From Bombyx mori (taxonomy: Eukaryota > Arthropoda > Insecta > Lepidoptera > Bombycidae), in contig NC_085116.1 of the NCBI RefSeq assembly GCF_030269925.1, forward strand, positions 7,192,001-7,256,000: a DNA stretch of 64,000 bases. The letters are read 5' to 3'. The notes beneath the pieces are model-generated. The model ran no database searches. It worked only from the letters and a program-made list of their open reading frames with translations, and was not told where the DNA came from. Position 1 is the first letter of the stretch. Each line of letters starts with the position of its first letter. Position numbers and translations under genes: made by a program. Below, piece after piece: positions 27,401-39,400 of this stretch.

Positions 27401-30400
27401 TGCAAATGATATGCTTATACGATTCTCTTCTGTCGGCATTGGATTCCTTCAAGTCCATCACATGTACACGAACGAAGCAATCATGCGTTCCAGTTTTAAG
27501 TGTGGGATAACTGTTTTACACTTCAACAGATTTTAAACTCATGTATCGAGGCGGTATGTATTTCGTTTTGTTTACGGGCTGCGCTAAGCATTCAACACCA
27601 GGTAGGCTATGAGCTCGACTGCTAATTTAGATAAATAAAAATAAAAAAATAATTGAAAAAAAACCTCAAAACAGTACACAAGTAAACAAGGTAAAACATC
27701 GGTACCGATGGAAGTTTTTGTGGTTGGTAGAATGATAATTAGTTACCTATAAAAAAATTCAGTGAGAACATGTTGGAATCTTGCATGGATGCTCACTACC
27801 ATCCCATTTTGTGTTAAGTAGTCACGAGTTTCGGTTTAAAGATATTTTTGAGAGAGCTAAAAAAATATAATCTTAAATACATAAAATAAATACCAAACAG
27901 CTAAGAGCCTACCAATTTCTCTTATGATTGTCCAACGTTTTTGTTATTTTTATTTGTTTGTAGCTATTATCGAAAACTAGGTTTTTTTTAAAGGGAATCA
28001 GTTTTTTGCGAATATCGATAACAAAACAACAACAGAAAATAATACCTAAAATAAAAATGAAGTTCGAGATGACAGTCATTAAGGCTGAATTCCGATTATT
28101 GTTCGAATATATTTCTTTATAGAAACACATCACAAGCTATGTAACTCAAAAGAGGTAAATAAATATTCATTGTCGCTTTTTATATGTACATATTCACCAA
28201 CCATGCATATTGCTATATACATGATTATGTTTAAAGCTATTTAGAAAACGAGGCGAAAGACCGCTTTGTGGGAAATACGTTTATCCTCAACGCTTCGCTA
28301 CTATACAATTTAGTAACGGTATAAATTATTTTTGAATATTTATGAAAATATTTTTTTCTAGTAATTTGTTGACCACAAGTTTGAGAATTAATTAGTTTTA
28401 CATATTAAAGAATCATGTTCAAATCACGGTCAATTTGAACAAATTTAAAATTAGTACATACAAACATAACATTACGTGAGCACAGACCGTTTTTTGCAGT
28501 ATCAGATTTTCTGCTGATGTCATTTACCAATTTTGATGCTCAAACTAATTGCCTGTTTAAAACTCATTGACTAAAATTTCCGTTTAAAATAAAAAATATA
28601 ATTTGAGTTGTTTTTAAAAACTCATGAAAACTTCTCATCGGCTATATTAAAAAAATATCAATAAATGTGAATTTTGGGTAAAATGTGTAAATGGTTTGGG
28701 TAAAATGTTTTAATAAAACAAAATAGAGTCGGGCCTTATTGCCAAAATACCTTGTATGAAAATTGGACAAATCACCATTAGAATCATAAATACAATAGAA
28801 TACAAGCGCTTCTCAAATCTGAAAATATTCGATCAATTAACAAGTAAGATCACTTATTTTTTTAACAATGGACTTCTTAACATGAATACTTTTTGGATTT
28901 AATATTTTCTCCTGCATCAGTTTCCCTGACAGCTTTGAGGTTCCTAATTTCCAATGTCCACAATTAAAAAATGTATATCTTCACGACGATCTAGGTTCCG
29001 ATGTAGTGGTAGATTCTGCGAAGCACTGCTCTTGCTAGGGCTAGTGTTAGCAAACCCTCTCAGGTTGAGCGCGTGAGCACAACTACCCACCCAAGCGTAG
29101 CTGGAATAACCTCTTAGGCTACCAGCGAATAGGAAGAAGAAAAAAAATTCAAATTCAATATACAAATTACTATTAAATGCAATTGAATAAAAAGAACGCA
29201 AAATATGTTTTTCTGTTCTGCTAAAAAGAAATAATGTCAATTCATCCCAACATTACGTTAATGGCTTTATAATAAATAATATATTATAAAATAATTGTTT
29301 TAAAATCGAGATTGTAAATTTTATTAATACGAAAATCTGGGCAGCGGCTAAAATAATAGTTTTTTTTATCACTATTCAGTTTATGAATACAATAGCTATC
29401 GTAATAATTGATGTGTGATTATATTCAAGTCATGGACGTACTTCAATGTGCATGGCCTTGAGTGCAAGACGCGTAGGGCTTATCTGAGAGTGCGAGCCGG
29501 CTGTATGCTTCACTTGATCGCTGGACGCCGCGCTGCGTCGGCGAAGACTCAGGTCCCCGCATCTCACAGCGCATGCTCGCCTGTATTCTGTTTACAAATT
29601 ACGATATGCGGGCGCGCTGACTATTTTGCGGGGATTCAAACAATATTTTTCTTGCTTATCCCGTTATATGTGAATCAGTGACAATGTGGTTAAGTGTATT
29701 ATTAGTGGTGATTTTACTGTTTTTGATTCTGTTGTTAACCGTGTTTCACTATACGACTAAAGGAAGAAAATATTGGTTGTTACGAAATGTACCTTACAGA
29801 GAACCATGTCCGTTATTTGGAAATTTTGGAGCAACGTTCACTATGAGGAGAAGCTACACAAAAATGTTGCAATTTTTTTACGATAATTATTATAATGAGA
29901 AATACGTGGGAATTTTTCAAGCACGGAGGCCGACATTAATGCTCATAGATTTAGAACTGGTGAAAAATGTATTATCTAAAGAATTTCCGAATTTCAGCGA
30001 TCGCATATCTGTTACGACCGATACGCAGCGGGAACCATTGCTTCGGAATTTAGCTAATATGAGTGGAGCTGAATGGAAAGCTATGAGGCAGATTGTAACG
30101 CCAACATTTTCATCGGCGAAAATGAAAGCTATGTTTCCATTGATAGCGGAATGTGCTCAAACATTAAAAAATAGTCTACTTAAGGAGTCTCTCGCGGAAG
30201 TTAATGTGCCCGATTTTATGACACGATTTACTACAGACGTAATTGGTAGTTGTGCCTTCGGAGTCGACCCTGGTTCTCTGAAAGATCCCGAGTCTCCATT
30301 CTTAAAAATGTCGCAAAAAATGTTTAAAATTGATCGTTCTACTGTTTTAAAACGCTATTGTAGAACGTTTTTCCCAAAGCTGTTTAAATTTTTGAATCTC

Positions 30401-33400
30401 AGAACATACTCAAAGGATGTGGAAACGTTTTTCACAACTATTATTAAGAAAGTTCTCGATGAAAGGCGCGCCACGGGCGTTCAAAGACATGACTTCCTAC
30501 AGCTTATGTTGAACGTTCAGAAAACTGAAACAAGTTTCGTTATGACCGACACATTGATAATATCGAATTCGTTCATTTTTATGCTCGCTGGACTAGAATC
30601 CTCGTCTACTACACTATCGTTCTGTTTATATGAATTGGCTAAAGATAAACACATCCAAGATGATCTCAGAACAGAGATTGTTGACTGCTTAGAAAGGTAT
30701 GGTGGTATAAATTATGAAGCAGTGTGTTCAATGCGCTTGGTCAACCAAGCTGTACTTGAGACTTTACGACTTCATCCACCGACGCCGCTCACGACACGGC
30801 TTTGCACCAGTGCTTGTACTCTGAATGGCACAGATTTAAGCGTTAGAGTAAGAGATCCCGTGTTAATACCTTTGTATTGTATTCAGCGAGACGCCCAACA
30901 CTTTCCTAATCCTGACAAGTTCAATCTAGAAAGGTTTAAGGAAACAAATCCTCCTGGATTTTTGGCTTTCGGCGAAGGACCGAGGAGTTGTCCAGGTACG
31001 TAAATTAATGCTTTAGTCATTTTAATGTCTGAGACGGTACACAGAAAATTTTCAATGAAAACATCCGTTCTTTTCCTTTAGCAATTCCTACTGTCAATAC
31101 GTCATTGTTTTGACAGCTTGCAAGTGGTTTCAATCAAACATTCTAGAGTATTATTAAACATCAGTAGCATTCAATTCGTTTATAAATAACTTTAATATAA
31201 ATACCGACATGTACAAATGTATTTTATAAACATTTTCATATTTTATTTTCTTTTGTTTCAGGCGCACGATTTGCTCAATTGACAGTTGCCGCGGCTCTTG
31301 CGGCTTTGCTAAGTAGTTTTGAAATAGAACCTTGTTCCATGACAACTTCCACTATAGTCTATGATCCTAGAAGTGTAATGCTTAAGAATAAAGGCGGGAT
31401 ATGGCTGAAATTTGTACCTCTATAAATAAAAAATAAGTACTTAAATGTAAAGAAGTTCCAAGCATGTTAGTTTCTGAAGATGAATAAATAACGCTTTCCT
31501 TAATTAATTATAGTTTCAGTGTAGGTACTTAAATTTTTATCAATAACAATAAAACTATTTTATCACTTAAACTTGTTACTAATTTACTCATATTAATGTA
31601 TCTTTGCAAAAAACATGTCGATAATTTGTTACCTTTTTAAAGGGACAGACAAACAAACATACTTCGTAATCACTGAACGCGTATAATTTTTTTCACGAAA
31701 TAAGAATCCTATGTGATTCTGTCTCAGAAACAATCGGTATAAAAAGAAGGTTATTTGTTACCGCGTAAAAAAGCAACAGACCAATGAACACACTTGTGTT
31801 CATAATGATTCTATAATTATAATTCACTTCCGGTCGTTGTTATAATTTTTTGTGTCATTGTAATATAATGGTTTTACAGATGTGCGACGGTTTGTATAAT
31901 GGTGTGTATGTACAAATAAATGTTTTGTTTGTTACATGCATTGATTGTATCGTTTGATGACCCCGAAAGGTATTGTTATGAAGTATTTCGTGGACGTCAC
32001 TATTCGTTCATATATATATGTTACTTAATAGAATGTTACAGTATTTTAACATTTGGACCTGAATCGTAATATTTATTTTTTAAGTAGTACTATAGTAACT
32101 ATTGTAGATGTATATTAAATGTTATATGAAATAAATAAATATGTAAGCGCTTTTAATATGTTTTATTTGATTGTCTAGGTAAATAGTTTGTGTACAACGA
32201 TGGAAAGTATTGAAGCATTTTCATATAATCTTATCTCGTCTCAAAATATGCTAAAGATCAGAATCAAACATTATTACATTGAATGATTGTGTTACCGTTG
32301 TTTTTAGCGTACGCTATTTTTATTGCCTACATTGATGAGCGTGGTCATAGTCTAGTGCAGAGGTCGGCAAAGTGCGGCTCTTTGAACTCTTGAGTGTGGC
32401 TCTGGCACAAATATCCTACGGGCTTGCCCGGCCTCTAATATTATCCGGCTGTGGACGAAAGAGCCGGTTAATAGTATGTACGGTCATTTAATATCAGCAC
32501 CCCTGACTGATGTCGATTATTATATATATATATTAATCGAAGCAGTTTACAATATAGCATTTATTTTATGATTTGCTATAATAAATGCTTACTAAATTTA
32601 CAAACAGATTTGGCTCTCAATTTTTTTAAGTCGTTTTAATTTGCATATTTGACTCTTTGGCTAATAAGTTTGCCGAACACTGGCCTAGTGAAAACACCCG
32701 CTTTGAGAAATGTCTTAAATGGTTTCTACGTAATGAGGTAGAAGCCTCAATTGTATTGTACAATGGCCGTTGGCCCTTCAAAGCGGGACGGATGACTGCT
32801 TCGCAGCAGAAATTGTTGCGTCGATTGATACTAACGCTTGCGGGCTCACGATATTCATTGCAACCAAGGAATAAGTTGACAAGAAAGATTAGAGTATCCT
32901 AACCAACATTGATGATTGAAGTAGTAGCAGATTAGTTGCTCGAGGACTTGTTGTATCTTATGATTAAAGGTACTAGTTACCAGTTAAATGATTTAATTTT
33001 TATCATATTTTCTACGACTCTTAAATCACAATATTGAAACGCCTACTAATTTGTAATTTCTTATTATTTTTAGATTCTCGAAAACGAAGTTTTGGAACAG
33101 CTGAAGGAAAATAATATACTCGAGTCAGTTCTAGATATACTAGTTGAGTTCTGTAACACAAAACAATATAAACAAATAATCGGTGAGTTTTTTCTATTGG
33201 TGTATTCTGATGAGCTAATGGTTGCTTGAGCTTTGCTTGAGCAGGTATCGGAACTCATAGACGTTAAAATGTAACAATGTCAATGTCAACGCCTACCTCG
33301 AAGCATGAAGATCGAAGTAGCACGGTGGTATCCACATCTATCTTGGTGGTATCTTGTGAATAACATTACACCTTACCACTAGTAAGATGCGATTTAAAAA

Positions 33401-36400
33401 GGTTTGGTACTTTTTCATTAACACTATACATTTGAATGTATTATTCGTAACATGCGTTGGTTAACAACATTTTTAAGATCGGTCAATTGAAATGTACAAC
33501 TAACCGCAGAGTCCGTGAACAGAATAATAACGTCTACAGTGTCGTGCTCAATCAACATTCTAGGTTCCGTACATAGAATAATAATTACGATTGTCGTTGC
33601 GTAAGCAAACGATAATGGACAATTGATTGTTCCCAAAATGACATTAAATGTGAGCTTTCTAAATTTAGAATTCCATCATTCGAATTTGACGTGCGCAAAC
33701 TCGCGACCGTTATGAAAAATTAATAATCTATCCTAATATATAAATCTACAGAGGTTTTTACGGATGTTCCGTTATAACTACTAAACCATGCATCCGATTG
33801 ACTTGAAACTTGATATCCATGTAGAAAATACATGTACTTAATGGATAGGCTAATATTTATATGAGTGTTGGACTCCCTACACCAGTTGCGGGGGCGTTGA
33901 TGATAAGAATCTTTGTGGGGGTGAGAAATAATTTTTAAATGCCCAGCGAAGCGGACTGGAACAGCTAGTATGTGTTATTTTTAGAACCAAACATTTCATT
34001 GTCTGTGTTGGATCGTCGGTCGGAAATCGAGGTTCGTGCGAATAAATGCAGCGACTTGTGGATACGTCCAAGCACCGCGCAGTGCGGACGGCCACCGCCC
34101 AGCATTGAACTAATAGCGGCCGTCGCTGACCTATTACACAATGTTAGCGCATTTGCACATTGTCCCCTACAGGAGTGGAACGAACGCGGACTGTACAGAC
34201 TTTTGTTCAGGTATTTAAATTTTGTAGTATTTTTTTTATTGCTTAGATAGGTGGACAAGCTCACAGCCCACACTATTAAGTATTATTATTATTATACACA
34301 GTATTAAGCGGTAGACAGCGGCTTGTCTCTGCCCCTGGCATTGCTGAAGTCCATGGGCGACGGTAACCACTCACCATCACGTGGGCCGTGTGCTCGTCTG
34401 CCTACAAGGGCAATAAAAAAAAACTGGTGTTAAGTGGTTACCGGACCCCATACACATCTACAACGTAAATGCGCCACCCACCTCGAGATATAAGCTCTAA
34501 GGTCTCAGTATAGTTACAACGGTTGTTATTTGACATATTATTGATTGATGATATATAACATATTCCGATGTTGTCACGCTGGCTTGTACTTAACAATGGT
34601 GTTGTATGATCGTGATCCACAATTTTTTACAACTTCGTGGGTGGTGTTATTACGTGTAGCTTCTGTTTGCGCACGTATAAGAACAAGATAGGCTACCATA
34701 GCCATATTAGAGCGCATGAGAGGCGCGGACATTAGCTTTTAAGTTATTGAATGGAAAACTTTGGTCGCCGTTGCCGAAACCGGCTTGGAACTATGATGAT
34801 GATGTATAATCCTAAGATTTAATTATTTTTGATGCAAATTACTAAAATAATAAAATAAACAAATATTATTAATTTAATTGGAAACCTATATTTGTTTACA
34901 ACGAGCACGTTATTAATTACAGATGTGCAACGTCGTGCAGTGCAGGACAACGGGAGACTGGTACGATGCGGGGCGCTGCGTGTCGTGCGCTCGCGGCCGT
35001 GACGTCACACAAGTGCGTACGCACGACGCTAGCGTCCACTAAAGACTGCCTGCATAACTTGCTAATGACTTTGTCGCCGATACAGGAAGGTGTGTGTTTT
35101 AGTATTATACGTGATGCTATTATTCACTATTAGTTCCTTTGAAGTTTACCGGTATGTTTGCCGATCGTAGATAAACGTGTACCAGACATGAGGATTGTAT
35201 TTAGTGAAAATAAAACAAAATAATAGTTATTGTTGATTTGTTGAAACCTTTATGTAAACAGTATACAGAAAATGTAAACAGAATCATTCACTTTAATAAA
35301 TTAGAGTCTGAGAGGAAAAAAATAAAGTTCTAGTGACTTACGTGCAAATTGTGAATTATCGTCCATAAAAGAGCTTGGATTAAGAAACGGATTCTTATGA
35401 AGAAAAATTACGAATTCAAATGGAATTTTTAACACGTTATTATCAGATGATACTTTATATCTGAATGATTTGTCGATAAAATACCACTTGGTTTTTCATT
35501 AAGTACTTATTATCAGAAACAACAATTATGATTATCTACATAACCATTCTTAAGGTGACGTAAGACTTTGTAAGAAATTATATCATTTCGTGTACAATGT
35601 GTGCGGCTTACGGGAATCGCTCTTGGAACTGTAAGAAATTATTTGGTGAAAAATAGACGCGTGCTTTTAACAGGGAATTTAATGCGAGACTGACATTAAA
35701 GTATACATAAACATATTTAATACTATTAAACTAGTTTTACGGTTTAATCTCACGTTTATTATTTTCATAGTATTATATCAGAAGTTTACGACCGGTCGGT
35801 TCGTGATCTGTAGTCGTCGTGGCCTAAAGGATAAGACGTCCGGTGCATTCGTATCGAGCGATGCACCGGTGTTCGAATCCCGCTGGCAGGTACCAATTTT
35901 TCTAATGAAATACGTACTTAACAAATGTTCACGATTGACTTCCACGATGAAGGAATAACATCGTGTAATAAAAATCAAACCCGCAAAATTATAATTTGCG
36001 TAATTACTGGTGGTAGGATCTTGTGAGTCCGCACGGGTAGGTACCACCACCCTGCCTATTTCTGCCGTGAAGCAGTAATGCGTTTCGGTTTGAAGGGTGG
36101 GGCAGCCGTTATAACTATACTGAGACCTTAGAACTGATATCTCAAGGTGTGTGGCGCATTTACATTGTGGATGTCTATGGGCTCCAGTAACCACTTAACA
36201 CCAGGTGGGTTGTGAGCTCGTCCACCCATATAAGCAATAAAAAAAATTTAAAACTGTAAAGTTAACTGTAATTATGTCTACGACTCGTGAAAATTCAAGA
36301 AAATACTCTAAAGCCTTATTCTATTCATAGTTTTAGCTTCGGACAAAGCTCCTAGATATTTCCATTCGGTTCATCCGGACTCAAATTGGGATTCTCGGTG

Positions 36401-39400
36401 TTATGGATAAAACAGAACGCAAAAATGCTAGTCGAAAGTAAACCTATAATAATATCAATTGGTTATATTGAACATAAATATTTATCATTTCCTTAAGTTT
36501 ATCATTCATATATTCGCAATCTTAGGCGAAGGTAACCGGCGGTCGTTTGAAAGTGTCGCTTTAGGATATCGACCGCACGCATCATCTGATTTGCAATTGA
36601 AATAGATTGCGCTAAAAATGAAAAACAAAAAGCATTGGTGAGAATTAACGTTATTTTTAGTGCTTTCGTGACAGAAATCAACAGTACTACCAGTGTGCTT
36701 AGTGGGAGTTTTTTTAACGTTCTCGACATCGTAAAAGTTAACTCAAATTTGTATGCAGTCGGAACAGCGCCCCTAGCGGCAAAAGTAGGCAAACGTTTCA
36801 ACTCCATACAAATTTGAGTTAACTTTTACGCGATCGAGAACGTTAAAAAACTCGCACTACGCACTTAGCAGTCATCGTTTTTGAAACCGTCTACGGTACA
36901 CCCATAGAAGTATTATTTTAAAGATCTGTGCTAACGAGCACGTACAGATACGTCAATAGGATATAATCATATATATATGTAGCTTTGTTGTTGCACTTAC
37001 AAGATAGATAGTTATCAGCCGATCCGTTCGCATCGCGATGACCTGTTTTATCATTAGATATGATTCATGTTTACTGATGTCTTCTTTCGGCGTTTAGAAA
37101 CTTCTAGAATAAATCATACTATGTAATAGGTATATTTGCTTCAAATCAAAAATATTGAACGTATGACGGGTAGTTTAAAACGTTTGCTGCGTGATTCGGC
37201 CATATCGATCTATGCAAGTTTTTATGTTTTAAATGTGGAAAAAGTAAGTCTTAAGTCTTTGTCACTTGGTACGGTCTACGTAGCTGTAGATATATACTAC
37301 ATACACTTCGGCTTTAAAGGTTTATAAACTTCTAAATGCTTTATAGTGTAATTTACGGACCGTGACCTCGTTTGCTCGTCTTAGCTGATGATAAAAATGC
37401 AACAAAAAAGTCGCAAAGTTTTTGTAGTTTACTTCATTATATGTATGGCATATTTTTTGTTTACAGAACACGTGGAAGGCGATTGCATATTCGCGCGGTC
37501 CCAGGGATTGCTGCTGTTGGCTTCGTTGTTGAAAGAGCGAACTGTAATCCGCAGCTTGTGGACTGAACAGAGAGAGTTACTGACTTCTTTACTAGTTTTG
37601 ATACAACAAGCTCTGCAAAGCAATGAGACAGGTTGGTTTAATATATATAATCTATAAAAATGTTGAAATCAAATGTTGTTGATAATTGAATTTAAAAACT
37701 TTAAATTTATTTTTGACGTCCTGGACTAAAGGATAAGAAGCCCGATGTACTCGTATCGAGTAATGCGACAGTGCCGGTGTTCAAAACCCAATCAATTTTT
37801 CTACTAAAATACATGACGTAATCTCCACTTTATTTTCCATCATTATATTGTTTCCTACGCGTCGAATACTTTTAGGTTTTATTGGTCACAGACAATCAAC
37901 AGTCCGTTAGTAAAAACTTTAGATTAAGAGTAATTATAACTATGTCTATTATCAACGCAATCGTAAGAAAATACTGTGAGAAATACATACATAATATTCA
38001 CGAATGGCGTCTACCGTGAAAGTATAATACAGTAATACAAATCGTTAATATTTTGGTAATTATATATGGGTGGCGGTATTCACGTTGTGATGTCTATATG
38101 TAACAATTGACACGAGGTGGGCCGTGAGCTAGGTCTTAAGAAAACAAACTACTATTTTCGTTTGAAGAAGAATATCTATATACTCCTATATATTCCTACC
38201 TATTCGCTGATAACCTAAGGGGTTATTCTAGCTACACACTAGCCCTACCAAGAGCAGTGCTACGCAGAATCCGCTACCGAACAGGAATCGCGATACACTG
38301 AGAAGAACCGTCGAGAAACTCAGTGGGCATCGCGGTCAGACTACACCTTACACCAACAATGCTTTCTCGAAATTATGCACGAACTCAGCGACAGCGGCGG
38401 TCCGCATCACAGGCGACTGGCACGATGATAAAGAGATAAAAATGCCTTAGAGCACCAAAATAACATAACACTATTATATAGATCATTAAGTTAAGTCACA
38501 GTATTTAATTTTCAGAATTTCGAGACGCGGCCTTGTGTTGTCTGGCACAACTCGTTCAGTCGATTGGCCGCGAGAAGCACGTTGATAAAACGAATGATCT
38601 GTCCATCGTAGATTTCTATGATAATGTGAAGTCTTCCCTTGTGAACAAAACGGGGAGTGTCGGCGACGGCGACGGCGGGCCCGATGATTGTGTACCCGAA
38701 TACATGGCCGAGGAGTTGTGTAAAATACTTGTAAACCTGTATCGGAAAATTTTGCTGGACAATAAAAAGCATTTGGCTAGTCAAAGTGAGTAGGATTCGA
38801 CGCTAATTTAATATAATTATATACGAGTATATATGTTCCTCGAAATGTTTAATGGCGGTGTGCTATTATAAGACTCAGACGACGCTCCTGCCCGTTCTGT
38901 GGAGAATGCTTAAGTCGCCTTTTACCATATTCACGGAAGGAGATGGGGAGTGTTATTAAGCTATTGCATAGCTTTTATCGTGGGCTTTGAGCGCGGCGAC
39001 CGAATCAAGAAATTCTGTAACGAAAATAAAACCTAACACCCCCTACTCCGCCTACCGTGTAGTTCGCGTTCAACACATTCACACGTTGTGCTTGTGTAGT
39101 GTTTGTGAATAAGCGCGTGGCGTGACGTCGCACTGCATGCGCATCATGAAAAGTCTGCCCATCTCACTCGCGCGGTTTAGCTTATGAAGGGGACAGTTAA
39201 TGTTTTGCGTTTGTTAATGTTTTGGTCTTATTTTATTACTTTTTTAATATTTAATTATTATTGTCTAATTATAATTGCATGAGTTGATAAAAAATGCGAT
39301 GCAATAGCTTTACCGTGGTAGTCCCCGAGTGCAACTTTGGCGTGGGTAGACAAGGAGCAACGACAACCTGATGAATATCACGGAAATCCGCTACATGCAG

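Noticed and set aside
29415..29683. Extended N-terminus or separate small protein before the P450
   Set aside because: It relies on non-ATG starts and runs in another frame; the ATG at 29684 gives a normal membrane anchor and length.
35778..36194. 138-codon minus-strand open frame with similar relatives at 52707, 57429 and 63039
   Set aside because: It is the antisense reading of Bm1 SINE copies and recurs wherever Bm1 occurs.
37131..37241. Possible extra rotatin exon reading [20 protein letters not shown], with AG before it and GTAAGT after it
   Set aside because: It starts and ends in phase 0, whereas exons 25 and 26 join in phase 1. Including it would shift the frame and hit a stop, so it is not part of the main transcript.
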